Origin: an uncultured Holophagaceae bacterium
Lineage (GTDB): Bacteria > Acidobacteriota > Holophagae > Holophagales > Holophagaceae
DNA length: 18,690 nucleotides
Direction: 5' to 3'
Assembly (NCBI GenBank): GCA_903919165.1
Contig: CAIXHJ010000458.1
Location: forward strand, 1 to 18,690
Shown here piece after piece: positions 7,176 through 14,911 of the stretch (positions are counted from its first letter, which is position 1; each line of letters begins with the position of its first letter). The notes below the pieces were generated by a model. The model was given only the letters and a program-made list of their open reading frames with translations. It did no database searches and was not told where the DNA came from. A program made the position numbers and the translations under genes.

Positions 7176-7715
7176 ACCAAGAGCTGGAACACAGAGGGCA
7201 CAGAGAGCCACTGAAGGCGCAGAGGAAAAACAACAGCCATTTGAACCACCGATGAACACCGACTAAAAGCTGATAAAGAAAAAGGCGTCAATGCGGGCGA
7301 GCCGCCTCCGACTGTCCGTGCAGGGATGGGTCGATGCCCCTCTCTGTCCTCTGCGTGATTCATTCCAACGAGCGGTCATGACCTAAGAAAGGCTGTTCTC
7401 ACCACGAAGACGGAAAGACCACGAAGAACTACAAAGGCTCTGGCATGGATCTTTTCTTCCCGTCTTCTTGGCCTCGTGGTGATTCTTTGCTTTTGAAAGT
7501 CAATTCGTATCAGTTGCCCTTGTCCTGGGGTCCCACTCGCTGTGCGGGACGGGCTGGTCTCTCTTGCCATCTTGCCCTTCTCATTCTTTGATCGGTGTTC
7601 ATCGGTGGTTCCCCTTTCTTTAGCGCTCAGGATGGCCCGAACCACGGGACAGGCGCGGCTCCGATATGCTGGGATGAACACCTGGAGCCACCGTGCCTGT
7701 TCCAGCCCTTGATGC
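7176..7715. repeat. Gene-free region with three interleaved inverted repeats (region B)
   Basis: I see no credible gene in these 540 bases; the open frames here read through repeats. Three repeat pairs are visible. B1 has its left arm at 7188-7225 (AACACAGAGGGCACAGAGAG and further copies) and its right arm at about 7337-7357. B2 has arms at 7244-7262 and 7592-7610, which are perfect 19-base inverted copies (AACCACCGATGAACACCGA), bracketing 367 bases. B3 has arms at 7401-7437 (ACCACGAAGACGGAAAGACC and following) and about 7451-7480, an imperfect match lying inside B2. B1 and B2 interleave. All arms point inward and are made of short near-tandem units, as in region A. The remaining sequence, 7490-7580, shows nothing I recognise. 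Confidence 0.8.
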
Positions 7716-8882
7716 ATGATGGCTCGGGATCCCCTGTCCCGCCTGCAGTGGCTGGTCTTTGCGCTGGCGGCAGCGGTGTTCACGACGGTCTACATCCCCC
7801 AGCCGGTGTTGCCGATCCTGCGCCAGCAGTTCGGCGTGAGCGCGGGCGCGGCCTCCCTGACGGTGTCGGCGGTGGTGCTGGGCATGGCCCTGGCGAACCT
7901 GCCTTTCGGTGCCCTGGCGGACCGCCTTCCCATCCGGCCCATCCTTCTCACGGGCGGGCTGGTCATCGCCGCGGCGGGGCTGGCCTCGGCCCTGGCTCCC
8001 TCTCTGCCTCTCCTGGTGGCGGCTCGCTTCATCCAGGGACTCTTCATCCCTTCGCTCACCACTTGCCTGGTGGCCTACCTGGCGCGGGTCATGCCGGTGG
8101 AGCGCCTGAACGTGGTGATGGGCTCCTACGTGTCGGCCACCGTGGTGGGTGGGCTCTCTGGACGGCTGATCGGGGGCTTCATTCTGCCCGCCGCACACTG
8201 GCGCTGGGCCTTCCTCGCGGCAGCGGCAATCATCCTGGTGGCCACTCTGGCCGCTTATGTAGGACTGCCCCGCGAGACGGAGCATGGCCAATCCGGGCGG
8301 GACACGACAAAGTTCCGGGAGGTGCTGTTCCGCCATGATCTTTTCCGCCTCTACTGCGTCGGGGCGGGGGCCTTCTTCGTGTTCTCGTCGGTGTTCAACT
8401 ACATGCCCTTCTACTTGCACGGCGAACCCTTCCACTGGTCCACGCGGGCGGTGACGCTGCTCTACCTGTCCTATCTCGTGGGCGTGGTCATCGGCCCCCT
8501 GGCCGGGAAGCTGAGCAACCGGGTCGGCAATGGCACGGCCATGGTGTTGGGGGCCCTGGTGTTCGGGGCTGGGCTGGCAGTGACACTCATCCCGAGGGGG
8601 TGGGCCATGGCCTTGGCCCTGGGACTGGTCTGCGCCGGATTCTTCACCCTACACGCCTCCGCGGCCGGGGCTCTCAACCGCAAGCTCAGCGCCGGTCGCG
8701 GACGGGCCAATGCCTTCTATGTGCTCTTCTACTACCTGGGCGGCGCCGCGGGCATCACCCTCAGCGGCCACGCCTACCACCTGGCGGGATGGCCTGGCGT
8801 GGTGGCACTGGCCGGCGCGGCCCTCGTGGTGCCTCTTAGCACTGGCGTGCTGGAGATGCGGTCCCGATCAAGCTCCTGCTAG
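7716..8882 (+). CDS. MFS transporter, 12 transmembrane helices, YnfM-like
   Basis: This 388-residue, strongly hydrophobic protein has the spacing of a 12-helix major facilitator. The loop 2-3 signature region reads PFGALADRLPIRPILLTGG near residues 63-82, a normal MFS motif A. Residues WLVFALAAAVFTTVYIPQP near the start and the SLPLLVAARFIQGLFIPSL segment resemble the E. coli YnfM type of drug/solute efflux proteins. The substrate cannot be told. An in-frame TGA at 7710-7712 lies directly upstream, so the start is at 7716 or at the adjacent ATG at 7719; no ribosome site is visible for either. The gene stands between hypF and hypC without an evident link to hydrogenase, and its end overlaps the convergent EamA gene by 15 bases. 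Confidence 0.88.
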   Translation: MMARDPLSRLQWLVFALAAAVFTTVYIPQPVLPILRQQFGVSAGAASLTVSAVVLGMALANLPFGALADRLPIRPILLTGGLVIAAAGLASALAPSLPLLVAARFIQGLFIPSLTTCLVAYLARVMPVERLNVVMGSYVSATVVGGLSGRLIGGFILPAAHWRWAFLAAAAIILVATLAAYVGLPRETEHGQSGRDTTKFREVLFRHDLFRLYCVGAGAFFVFSSVFNYMPFYLHGEPFHWSTRAVTLLYLSYLVGVVIGPLAGKLSNRVGNGTAMVLGALVFGAGLAVTLIPRGWAMALALGLVCAGFFTLHASAAGALNRKLSAGRGRANAFYVLFYYLGGAAGITLSGHAYHLAGWPGVVALAGAALVVPLSTGVLEMRSRSSSC

Positions 8883-9755
8883 GGGTATCTCGGGATGCGG
8901 TTCCCGCCCGCTGAGGCTGTACCAGACGATGGTGCCGAGGATCATCACTCCGCCCAGCAGAGCCCAGGCCGAGGGCCGCTCGCCAATGCCGAGGAAGACC
9001 CAGACGGGGTTGAGCACGGCCTCGAGGGTGCCCGTCACCACGGCGGCCGTGGCGGTCAGGTGGCGCATCCCCGCATTGAACAACAGATAGGCGATGCCGA
9101 TCTGGAAGACGCCTAGGTAGAGAAGGATGCCCGCCTGGGCAAGGGTCAGGCTGAATCCCCGAAGGGCCACCGGTGCGCAGAGGACTGCCACCAGCAGGTT
9201 CCCGAGAATGATGGCACTGATGGGATCGGCCTCGGGCCGGCGCTGCCGCTGCAGCTTGAGAGTCAGGGAGAAGAGCGCTAGGGAGAGGCCGGAGGCCACG
9301 CCCAGGAGATTCCCGGGGAGCGTGCCCGGTCCGAGCCGTCCCACGAAGAACAGCCCCATGGCCCCCAGGCACAGTCCCACGGCCGCCAGATCCCTGCCCT
9401 GCAGAGCCCGCCCGGTCACCCAGGGCTCGAGAAACACCAGGTAGATGGGTGCAGTGAACTGCAGGAAGATCGCGTTGGCTGCGGTGGTGAGCTTGGTGGC
9501 CGCCACGAAGAAGATGAGCACGCCGATGTAGGACACTGCGCAGGCAAGCGAAAGGAGGTCCGGCCGGGGGAACGGGCGCCCGCCCCGGACCTTCACCACG
9601 ATGGCGATGGTGAGGGCCGCCACCAGGCTCCGGGCGAAGGCGATCTGCAGGGCTCCGAGGGGCAGCACCTTAATGAAGAGCCCGCTCGAACTCCAGAGCA
9701 GGGCGGCCATAGCCACGAATGCGGCGCCCCGGGTCGTGTCGTGGGTGTGGTTCAT
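8868..9755 (-). CDS. EamA/DMT-family transporter (10 transmembrane helices)
   Basis: This 295-residue membrane protein on the reverse strand starts MNHTHDTTRGAAFVAMAALLW and shows the two-fold EamA repeat: the first half has WSSSGLFIKVLPLGALQIAFAR, the second half begins near LLGVASGLSLALFSLTLK. About ten hydrophobic segments are visible, as in RhaT/YdcZ-type drug and metabolite exporters; the substrate is unknown. The frame stays open a further 76 codons upstream, but that part antisenses hypC, is not hydrophobic and does not look like family sequence, so the ATG at 9753-9755 is preferred. It runs divergently from hypC (84-base gap) and converges on the MFS gene, with a 15-base tail overlap (8868-8882). 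Confidence 0.88.
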   Translation of the reverse strand: MNHTHDTTRGAAFVAMAALLWSSSGLFIKVLPLGALQIAFARSLVAALTIAIVVKVRGGRPFPRPDLLSLACAVSYIGVLIFFVAATKLTTAANAIFLQFTAPIYLVFLEPWVTGRALQGRDLAAVGLCLGAMGLFFVGRLGPGTLPGNLLGVASGLSLALFSLTLKLQRQRRPEADPISAIILGNLLVAVLCAPVALRGFSLTLAQAGILLYLGVFQIGIAYLLFNAGMRHLTATAAVVTGTLEAVLNPVWVFLGIGERPSAWALLGGVMILGTIVWYSLSGREPHPEIPLAGA

Positions 9756-9839
9756 CGAGCCATTGGAGCATGGACAGGTTGTTATACAGGACAGCGAGTT
9801 GCAGCTTATCCTTGGGGCCTTGAACTGCAGGAGATCCTC
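9756..9839. promoter_or_regulatory. Divergent intergenic region between the EamA gene and hypC
   Basis: These 84 bases must carry the start signals for the leftward transporter gene and probably for hypC-hypD. For hypC, AGGAG at 9828-9832 is a good ribosome site. TTGGAG (9763-9768) and TATACA (9783-9788) look like promoter boxes but have only 14 bases between them, so I do not call them a promoter with confidence. No clear operator palindrome is seen. Confidence 0.35.
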
Positions 9840-10082
9840 ATGTGCCTTGGCGTGCCCGGCCAGATCCTCGACGTGGTGGAATCCCCCCTGAGATTGGGGC
9901 GGGTCGCCTTCGGTCCGACGATCAAGGAGGTGAGCCTGGCTTGCGTTCCAGATGCGGCTCCAGGAGCGTGGGTGGTGGTACATGCGGGACTGGCCCTGGA
10001 CGTGCTCGACGAGGCCGAGGCCAAGTACATGCTTGAATGCCTCGAAAAGCTGGAGCCCGGCTGGTCCGAGGAAGGGGCATGA
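9840..10082 (+). CDS. hypC: HypC, hydrogenase maturation chaperone
   Basis: This 80-residue protein has the defining N-terminus MCLGVPGQIL, where C2 (after removal of Met1) binds the Fe(CN)2CO precursor. HypC forms a complex with HypD on which the iron group is assembled, then escorts it to the large subunit. The frame is open upstream to 9741, but the start at 9840 is fixed by the obligatory MCLG beginning and has AGGAG at 9828-9832. The stop overlaps hypD as ATGA (10079-10082), so the two are translationally coupled. With two hydrogenases in the window, this single HypC may serve both large subunits. Confidence 0.95.
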   Translation: MCLGVPGQILDVVESPLRLGRVAFGPTIKEVSLACVPDAAPGAWVVVHAGLALDVLDEAEAKYMLECLEKLEPGWSEEGA

Positions 10083-11176
10083 AGTTCATCGACGAGTTCC
10101 GGGATGGCAAGGCCGCCCAGACCCTTGCGGAAGCCATCCGCAGGAAGGTGACCCGCCCCTGGACGCTGATGGAAGTCTGTGGAGGGCAGACCCATGCCAT
10201 CGTCCGTTTCGGTCTGGACGAGCTGCTGCCGAGGGAGATCAGCCTGATCCACGGACCGGGCTGTCCGGTCTGCGTGACGCCCGTGGCCCTCATCGACCAG
10301 GCTCTCGCCATCGCCGCGCGGCCAGAGGTCACTTTCTGCTCCTTCGGCGACATGCTGCGGGTACCCGGCAGCTCCGAGGATCTGTTGTTGGTGAAAAGCC
10401 GAGGGGCCGATGTTCGAGTGGTCTACTCACCCCTGGATGCCCTCGCACTGGCCCGGGATCTGCCACACCGCGAGGTGGTCTTCTTCGCCGTGGGGTTCGA
10501 AACCACGGCTCCGGCCAACGCCCTGGCGGTCTCGCAGGCGAAGAAGGAAGGGCTGCGCAACTTCTCCATCCTGGTGTCCCATGTCCGGGTTCCACCCGCG
10601 CTGGAGGCCATCCTCTCCTCGCCGCAGCGTCGGGTGGACGCCTTCCTGGCCGCGGGTCATGTCTGCACCATCATGGGGATGGAGGAATACCTCCCGCTCG
10701 CGGCGAAGTACCATGTGCCGATCGTCGTCACGGCCTTCGAGCCCGTGGATCTGCTCCAGGGGATCCTCATGTGCGTGGCTCAGTTGGAAGAGGGCCGGGC
10801 CGAGGTGGAGAACCAGTACGCGCGCCTTGTGAAGGCCGGGGGCAACCGCCCCGCGCAGAAGCTGATCCAGGAGGTCTTCCAGGTGGTGGATCGTTCCTGG
10901 CGCGGCATTGGCGGCATCCCGGGCAGCGGCTTCGGGCTGCGCGAGGAGTACGCCGACTACGACGCCTGCCGACGCTTCCAGGTGGGCGACATCGGAGGTC
11001 CCGAGTCCCCGGACTGCCTGAGCGGTCTGGTCCTCCAGGGGCTTCTGAAACCGCCCCAGTGCCCAGCTTTCGGAGGAACCTGCACCCCCGATCATCCCCT
11101 CGGCGCCACCATGGTGTCCTCGGAAGGGGCCTGCGCCGCCTACTATCGCTACCGGCGATTCGAGCCGGTCAACTGA
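10079..11176 (+). CDS. hypD: HypD, Fe-S scaffold for Fe(CN)2CO assembly
   Basis: This 365-residue protein matches HypD in length and motifs: MEVCGGQTHAI (C34), HGPGCPVCVTP (C62, C65), GFETTAPANA, and the C-terminal [4Fe-4S] region with CPAFGGTCTPDHPLGATM followed by SEGACAAYY. HypD holds the iron on which CN (from HypE/HypF) and CO ligands are mounted, together with HypC. The start at 10079 lies in the ATGA overlap with hypC; an in-frame ATG at 10037 would add 14 atypical residues. It is the last gene before the 204-base gap upstream of the uptake hydrogenase. Confidence 0.95.
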   Translation: MKFIDEFRDGKAAQTLAEAIRRKVTRPWTLMEVCGGQTHAIVRFGLDELLPREISLIHGPGCPVCVTPVALIDQALAIAARPEVTFCSFGDMLRVPGSSEDLLLVKSRGADVRVVYSPLDALALARDLPHREVVFFAVGFETTAPANALAVSQAKKEGLRNFSILVSHVRVPPALEAILSSPQRRVDAFLAAGHVCTIMGMEEYLPLAAKYHVPIVVTAFEPVDLLQGILMCVAQLEEGRAEVENQYARLVKAGGNRPAQKLIQEVFQVVDRSWRGIGGIPGSGFGLREEYADYDACRRFQVGDIGGPESPDCLSGLVLQGLLKPPQCPAFGGTCTPDHPLGATMVSSEGACAAYYRYRRFEPVN

Positions 11177-11380
11177 GTCAAGAATTGGGGTGGCCTCATT
11201 CGCACCAAGGATGAATGGCCAATGACATTAAGAAAAAGGCGACCCATCTATCGTGATATTCCTCGTCAAGAAGGCTGCTTGACAAGGCCGCTGGACTCCA
11301 TACGCTTGCCTTAATAAACACCCCATAAGTCTTTTTTAAGACGCAGTCTCAACCGAAGTCTTTCAGGCTAGGGAGGGAGC
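11177..11380 (+). promoter_or_regulatory. Upstream region and candidate promoter of the hya operon
   Basis: These 204 bases are visibly more AT-rich than the flanking genes, as expected for a promoter region. TTGACA at 11279-11284 is followed after 16 bases by TACGCT at 11301-11306, a candidate sigma-70 type promoter with a perfect -35 and a weak -10. AAGTCTTT occurs twice in direct orientation at 11327-11334 and 11356-11363, and GTCTT-N4-AAGAC at 11329-11342 is a short inverted repeat; either could be a regulator site. GGGAGGGAG at 11371-11379 provides the hyaA ribosome site. I looked for sigma-54 boxes (GG-N10-GC) and found none at correct spacing. Confidence 0.45.
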
Positions 11381-12502
11381 ATGTCAGGTGGGAAGCACAC
11401 CCTTTGGGAGGTGATGCGGGAGAAGGGCTACAGCCGGCGGGACTTCATTCAGTTCTGCTCCTTCGCGGCCGCGGCCGCGGGGCTCGGGCCCAACGCTTCG
11501 GCCGCTGTGGCGAAGGCCTTCGAGAAGAAGGCGCGTCCCCCGGTCATATGGCTCCACTTCCAGGAATGCACCTGTTGCAGCGAGTCCTTCATCCGGGCCT
11601 CGCATCCGATCGTGGCGGACGTGCTGCTGGACGCCATCTCCCTCGACTACTCGGAGACGTTGCAGGCGGCGGCGGGCCATCAGGCCGAGAAGTGCAAGGC
11701 TGACACCCTGAAGGCTTACGCCGGGAAGTACATCCTGCTGGTGGAAGGCTCAGTGCCCACGAAGGAGCATGGCGTCTACTGCACCATCGGCGGACGCACG
11801 GCGGAGGACATCCTCCAGGAGGCGGTGGCCGGGGCCGCGGTCATCGTGGCCTGGGGCAACTGCGCATCTTATGGCTGCGTCCAGAACGCCAAGCCCAACC
11901 CGACGGGCGCCACGCCGATCCACGAACTGGTGAGCAAGCCCGTCATCAATGTCCCAGGATGCCCACCCATCGCGGACGTGATGGTCGCCCTGGTCACGCA
12001 TCTCCTGATGTTCGGCCGGGCGCCGGAACTCGATGCCCAGGGCCGGCCCAAGGAATTCTATTCCCGGCGGGTCCACGATACCTGTTATCGGCGCCCTTAT
12101 TACGACGCTGGCCTGTTCGTGGAGTCCTTCGACGACGACCATGCCCGTAAGGGGTACTGCCTCTACAAGATGGGCTGCCGTGGGCCGCTCACCTACAACG
12201 CCTGCTCCGTCACCAAGTGGAACGAAGGAACCAGCTACCCGATCCAATCCGGCCATGGCTGCATCGGCTGCAGCGAGAACAAGTTCTGGGACAACGGCCC
12301 CTTCTACCGTCACCTGCCTTCCTTCCCCGGCTTCGGGATCGAGTCCACGGCCGACTCGGTGGGCGTGGCGCTGGGCGCGGCAGCAGCCATCGGTGTGGCG
12401 GCCCATGCCGTCTCCACCAACATCCGCAAACGGAAGCTCATCCATGAGCAGGTGGCCGAAGACGTCAAGAACACGCCCAAGAGCGAGAAGGTGGACCGAT
12501 GA
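11381..12502 (+). CDS. hyaA: HyaA, small subunit of oxygen-tolerant (group 1d type) membrane [NiFe] hydrogenase
   Basis: This 373-residue precursor carries a Tat signal (SRRDFIQFC, R19-R20, then an alanine-rich segment and NASAAVAKAF), so the folded HyaAB complex is exported to the periplasmic side. The proximal cluster site has six cysteines: C63, C65, C66 (ECTCCSES), C161 and C166 (NCASYGC) and C194 (PGCPP). C65 and C166 are the two extra cysteines that mark the [4Fe-3S] cluster of oxygen-tolerant uptake hydrogenases. Distal and medial cluster ligands are seen in HDTCYRR, KGYCLYKMGC, NACS and SGHGCIGC. A hydrophobic C-terminal helix near residues 328-350, followed by RKRK, anchors it in the membrane next to cytochrome b (HyaC). 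It overlaps hyaB by 4 bases (ATGA). Confidence 0.95.
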   Translation: MSGGKHTLWEVMREKGYSRRDFIQFCSFAAAAAGLGPNASAAVAKAFEKKARPPVIWLHFQECTCCSESFIRASHPIVADVLLDAISLDYSETLQAAAGHQAEKCKADTLKAYAGKYILLVEGSVPTKEHGVYCTIGGRTAEDILQEAVAGAAVIVAWGNCASYGCVQNAKPNPTGATPIHELVSKPVINVPGCPPIADVMVALVTHLLMFGRAPELDAQGRPKEFYSRRVHDTCYRRPYYDAGLFVESFDDDHARKGYCLYKMGCRGPLTYNACSVTKWNEGTSYPIQSGHGCIGCSENKFWDNGPFYRHLPSFPGFGIESTADSVGVALGAAAAIGVAAHAVSTNIRKRKLIHEQVAEDVKNTPKSEKVDR

Positions 12503-14217
12503 GCAACCGCATCGTCATTGATCCCGTCACCCGCATCGAGGGCCACCTCCGCATCGAGGCGGTGGTGGAAAACGGCGTCGTCAAAGACGCCTTCAGTGCC
12601 GGCACCATGGTCCGGGGCATCGAAAAGATCCTCAAGGGCCGCGATCCCAGGGACGCCTGGGCCTTCACCGAGCGCGTCTGTGGCGTCTGCACCACTGTGC
12701 ACGCCCTGGCCAGCTGCCGCAGCGTCGAGGACGCGCTGGGCATCACGGTCCCCAAGAATGCTGAATTAGTCCGCAACCTGATGTTCTGCACCCAGTACGT
12801 GCAGGATCATGTGGTGCACTTCTACCACCTGCACGCCCTCGACTGGGTGGACGTGGTCAGCATGCTGAAGGCCGACCCCGTGGCGACCTCCAAACTGGCC
12901 CAGTCACTGTCTCCCTGGCCCAAGTCCAACCCCGGCCATTTCGCGGCGGTGCAGAAGCGGCTCAAATCCTTCGTGGAGAGCGGCCAGCTCGGCATCTTCG
13001 CAAACGGCTACTGGGGGCACAAGGCGTACAAGCTGCCGCCGGAAGTGAACCTGCTGGCCGTTTCCCACTACCTCGACGCCCTCGAATGGCAGAAGGAGCT
13101 GGTGAAGATCCACACCATCTTCGGCGGCAAGAATCCCCATCCCAACTACCTCGTGGGCGGCGTGCCCTGTTCCTTCAATCTGGAGGAGTTGAACGCCATC
13201 AACACCGAGCGCCTCACCCATGTGGGCAGCCTCATCAAGGATGCCATCGACTTCGTCGAACAGGTCTACATCCCCGACCTCCTGGCCATCGCCAGCTTCT
13301 ACAAGGACTGGGGCGCCATCGGCGGTGGCCTGCAGAACTACCTCGCCTACGGCGATCTGCCGACCCGCAGCTATGGGGATCCCTCCTCCTTCTTGCTGCC
13401 TCGCGGTGCGATCCTGAACCGGAACCTCAACGAGATCCACGAAGTGAATGGCAAGGATGCCAACGAGATCAAGGAGTACATCAGCCACTCCTGGTACCAA
13501 TACAGTGGCGGTGACGGCGCTGGGCTCCACCCCTTCAAGGGCGAGACCGAGTTCAACTACACCGGGCCCAAACCGCCCTACGAGCAGCTCGACGTGGACG
13601 GGAAGTACTCCTGGCTGAAGACCCCGCGGTGGAAAGACCACGCCATGGAAGTGGGTCCTCTCTCCCGCATGCTGGTGGCCTACGCCAAGGGCAACACCGA
13701 TGTGAAGGAGCTGGTGGGCGCGGTGCTGAAGAAGCTCGACGTGCCCATCACCGCTCTCTTCTCGACCCTGGGCCGCACGGCCGCCCGGGGTGTGGAGACC
13801 CAGGTGGTCGCCCATTGGATGAAGGGCTTCTACGATGACCTGATCACCAACCTGAAGAGCGGAGACACGAAGACCTTCAACAACTCCCGCTGGGAACCGG
13901 ACACCTGGCCCGCCACCGCCGAAGGCGTGGGCATGACTGAGGCACCCCGCGGTGCCCTGGCGCATTGGATCAGCATCAAGGATCGCGCCATCGACAACTA
14001 CCAATTGGTGGTGCCGAGCACCTGGAACGCCTCTCCCAGGGATGCTAAGGGCCAGCGGTCCTCTTACGAGGAAGCCCTCATCGGCACCCCCGTGGCGAAC
14101 GTGGAGCAACCCATAGAGATCCTGAGGACCATCCACTCCTTCGATCCCTGCATCGCCTGTGCCGTGCACGTCTACGACCCCGACGGGAAGCAGGTCCACC
14201 AAGTCCAGTTCTACTGA
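12499..14217 (+). CDS. hyaB: HyaB, large subunit of membrane uptake [NiFe] hydrogenase
   Basis: This 572-residue catalytic subunit has the nickel-binding motifs RVCGVCTTVH (C61, C64) and DPCIACAVH (C551, C554, H557), plus the N-terminal ITRIEGHLRIE. The 15-residue tail VYDPDGKQVHQVQFY after H557 is the expected substrate of HyaD. It oxidises hydrogen and passes electrons through HyaA to the membrane cytochrome HyaC and the quinone pool. It has no signal of its own and is exported with HyaA. The ATGA overlap with hyaA at 12499-12502 suggests coupled translation. Length and motifs are normal for group 1 enzymes. Confidence 0.96.
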   Translation: MSNRIVIDPVTRIEGHLRIEAVVENGVVKDAFSAGTMVRGIEKILKGRDPRDAWAFTERVCGVCTTVHALASCRSVEDALGITVPKNAELVRNLMFCTQYVQDHVVHFYHLHALDWVDVVSMLKADPVATSKLAQSLSPWPKSNPGHFAAVQKRLKSFVESGQLGIFANGYWGHKAYKLPPEVNLLAVSHYLDALEWQKELVKIHTIFGGKNPHPNYLVGGVPCSFNLEELNAINTERLTHVGSLIKDAIDFVEQVYIPDLLAIASFYKDWGAIGGGLQNYLAYGDLPTRSYGDPSSFLLPRGAILNRNLNEIHEVNGKDANEIKEYISHSWYQYSGGDGAGLHPFKGETEFNYTGPKPPYEQLDVDGKYSWLKTPRWKDHAMEVGPLSRMLVAYAKGNTDVKELVGAVLKKLDVPITALFSTLGRTAARGVETQVVAHWMKGFYDDLITNLKSGDTKTFNNSRWEPDTWPATAEGVGMTEAPRGALAHWISIKDRAIDNYQLVVPSTWNASPRDAKGQRSSYEEALIGTPVANVEQPIEILRTIHSFDPCIACAVHVYDPDGKQVHQVQFY

Positions 14218-14227
14218 GGGGGAGTCC

Positions 14228-14911
14228 ATGCCATCGCGCACCATGTATCGCCGCCTCTACGTCTGGGAGCTCCCGGTTCGCGCTTTCCACTGGATCAATG
14301 CCCTGGCCATCGCGACCCTGGGCATCACCGGCTGGCTCATCGGGAAGCCCTTCTCAGTGACCTACGCCCAGGAGGCCTCCTTCCAGTACTGGTTCGGCAC
14401 CGTGCGGTTCATCCACTTCACCGCGGGGTACGTCTTCCTGTTCAACATGCTGGTCCGCACCTACTGGGGCTTCGCGGGCAATCAGTTCGCCCGGTGGAGC
14501 AACTTCATTCCCACTTCCAGGGCCGCCTTCCAGGAGATCGTCGAGGTGTTGAAGATCGACATCCTGCAGATTCGCGGGAAGGGGCTCATCCAAATCGGCC
14601 ACAACCGGCTGGCCGGGCTTATCTACTTCATCACGACTTTCATCTTCTTCTTCCAGGCTCTGACAGGCTTCGCGCTCTACGGCCCCATGAGCCACACAAT
14701 CCTAGGGAAGCTGGCGGCCTGGGTGGTCCCGCTCATGGGCGGCGAGATGGCCGTCCGCCAGTGGCATCACGCCATGCTCTGGTTCTATGTGCTGTTCACG
14801 ATGGTGCATGTCTATCTGGTCTTCTACCACGACTATGTGGAAGGCCGCGGCACGACCTCCTCCATGGTGGGCGGCTGGAAGTTCGAGCGGGAAGACCTGA
14901 TTGACCGTTGA
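14228..14911 (+). CDS. hyaC: HyaC, hydrogenase cytochrome b subunit
   Basis: This 227-residue membrane protein starts MPSRTMYRRLYVWELPVRAF and has about four transmembrane helices. Candidate haem-ligand histidines lie in RAFHWINALAI (helix 1), VRFIHFTAGYVF (helix 2) and the HHAMLWFYVLFTMVHVYLVF segment (last helix), matching the Ni/Fe-hydrogenase b-type cytochrome family. It accepts electrons from HyaAB and reduces quinone. The frame is open to an ATG at 14159 inside hyaB, but the ATG at 14228 is preferred: it has GAGGGGGAG just upstream, lies 10 bases after hyaB and gives the family N-terminus. The last 11 bases overlap hyaD. Confidence 0.93.
   Translation: MPSRTMYRRLYVWELPVRAFHWINALAIATLGITGWLIGKPFSVTYAQEASFQYWFGTVRFIHFTAGYVFLFNMLVRTYWGFAGNQFARWSNFIPTSRAAFQEIVEVLKIDILQIRGKGLIQIGHNRLAGLIYFITTFIFFFQALTGFALYGPMSHTILGKLAAWVVPLMGGEMAVRQWHHAMLWFYVLFTMVHVYLVFYHDYVEGRGTTSSMVGGWKFEREDLIDR

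Noticed and set aside
7176..7715. Insertion sequence with terminal inverted repeats
   Set aside because: Inverted repeats are present, but there is no transposase frame between them and no clear flanking target duplication; kept only as unexplained repeat elements.
7376..7783. Reverse-strand open frame of 135 codons in the hypF-MFS gap
   Set aside because: It reads straight through repeat arms B3 and B2; its translation reflects repeat words and resembles no protein family I know.
9756..9983. Upstream extension of the EamA gene by 76 codons
   Set aside because: The added part is antisense to hypC, is not hydrophobic, and the ATG at 9755 gives a normal EamA N-terminus.
11190..11310. Sigma-54 promoter upstream of hyaA, as known for several hydrogenase operons
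   Set aside because: GG and GC pairs around 11192-11203 and 11293-11309 have the wrong spacing (8 and 13 bases instead of 10).
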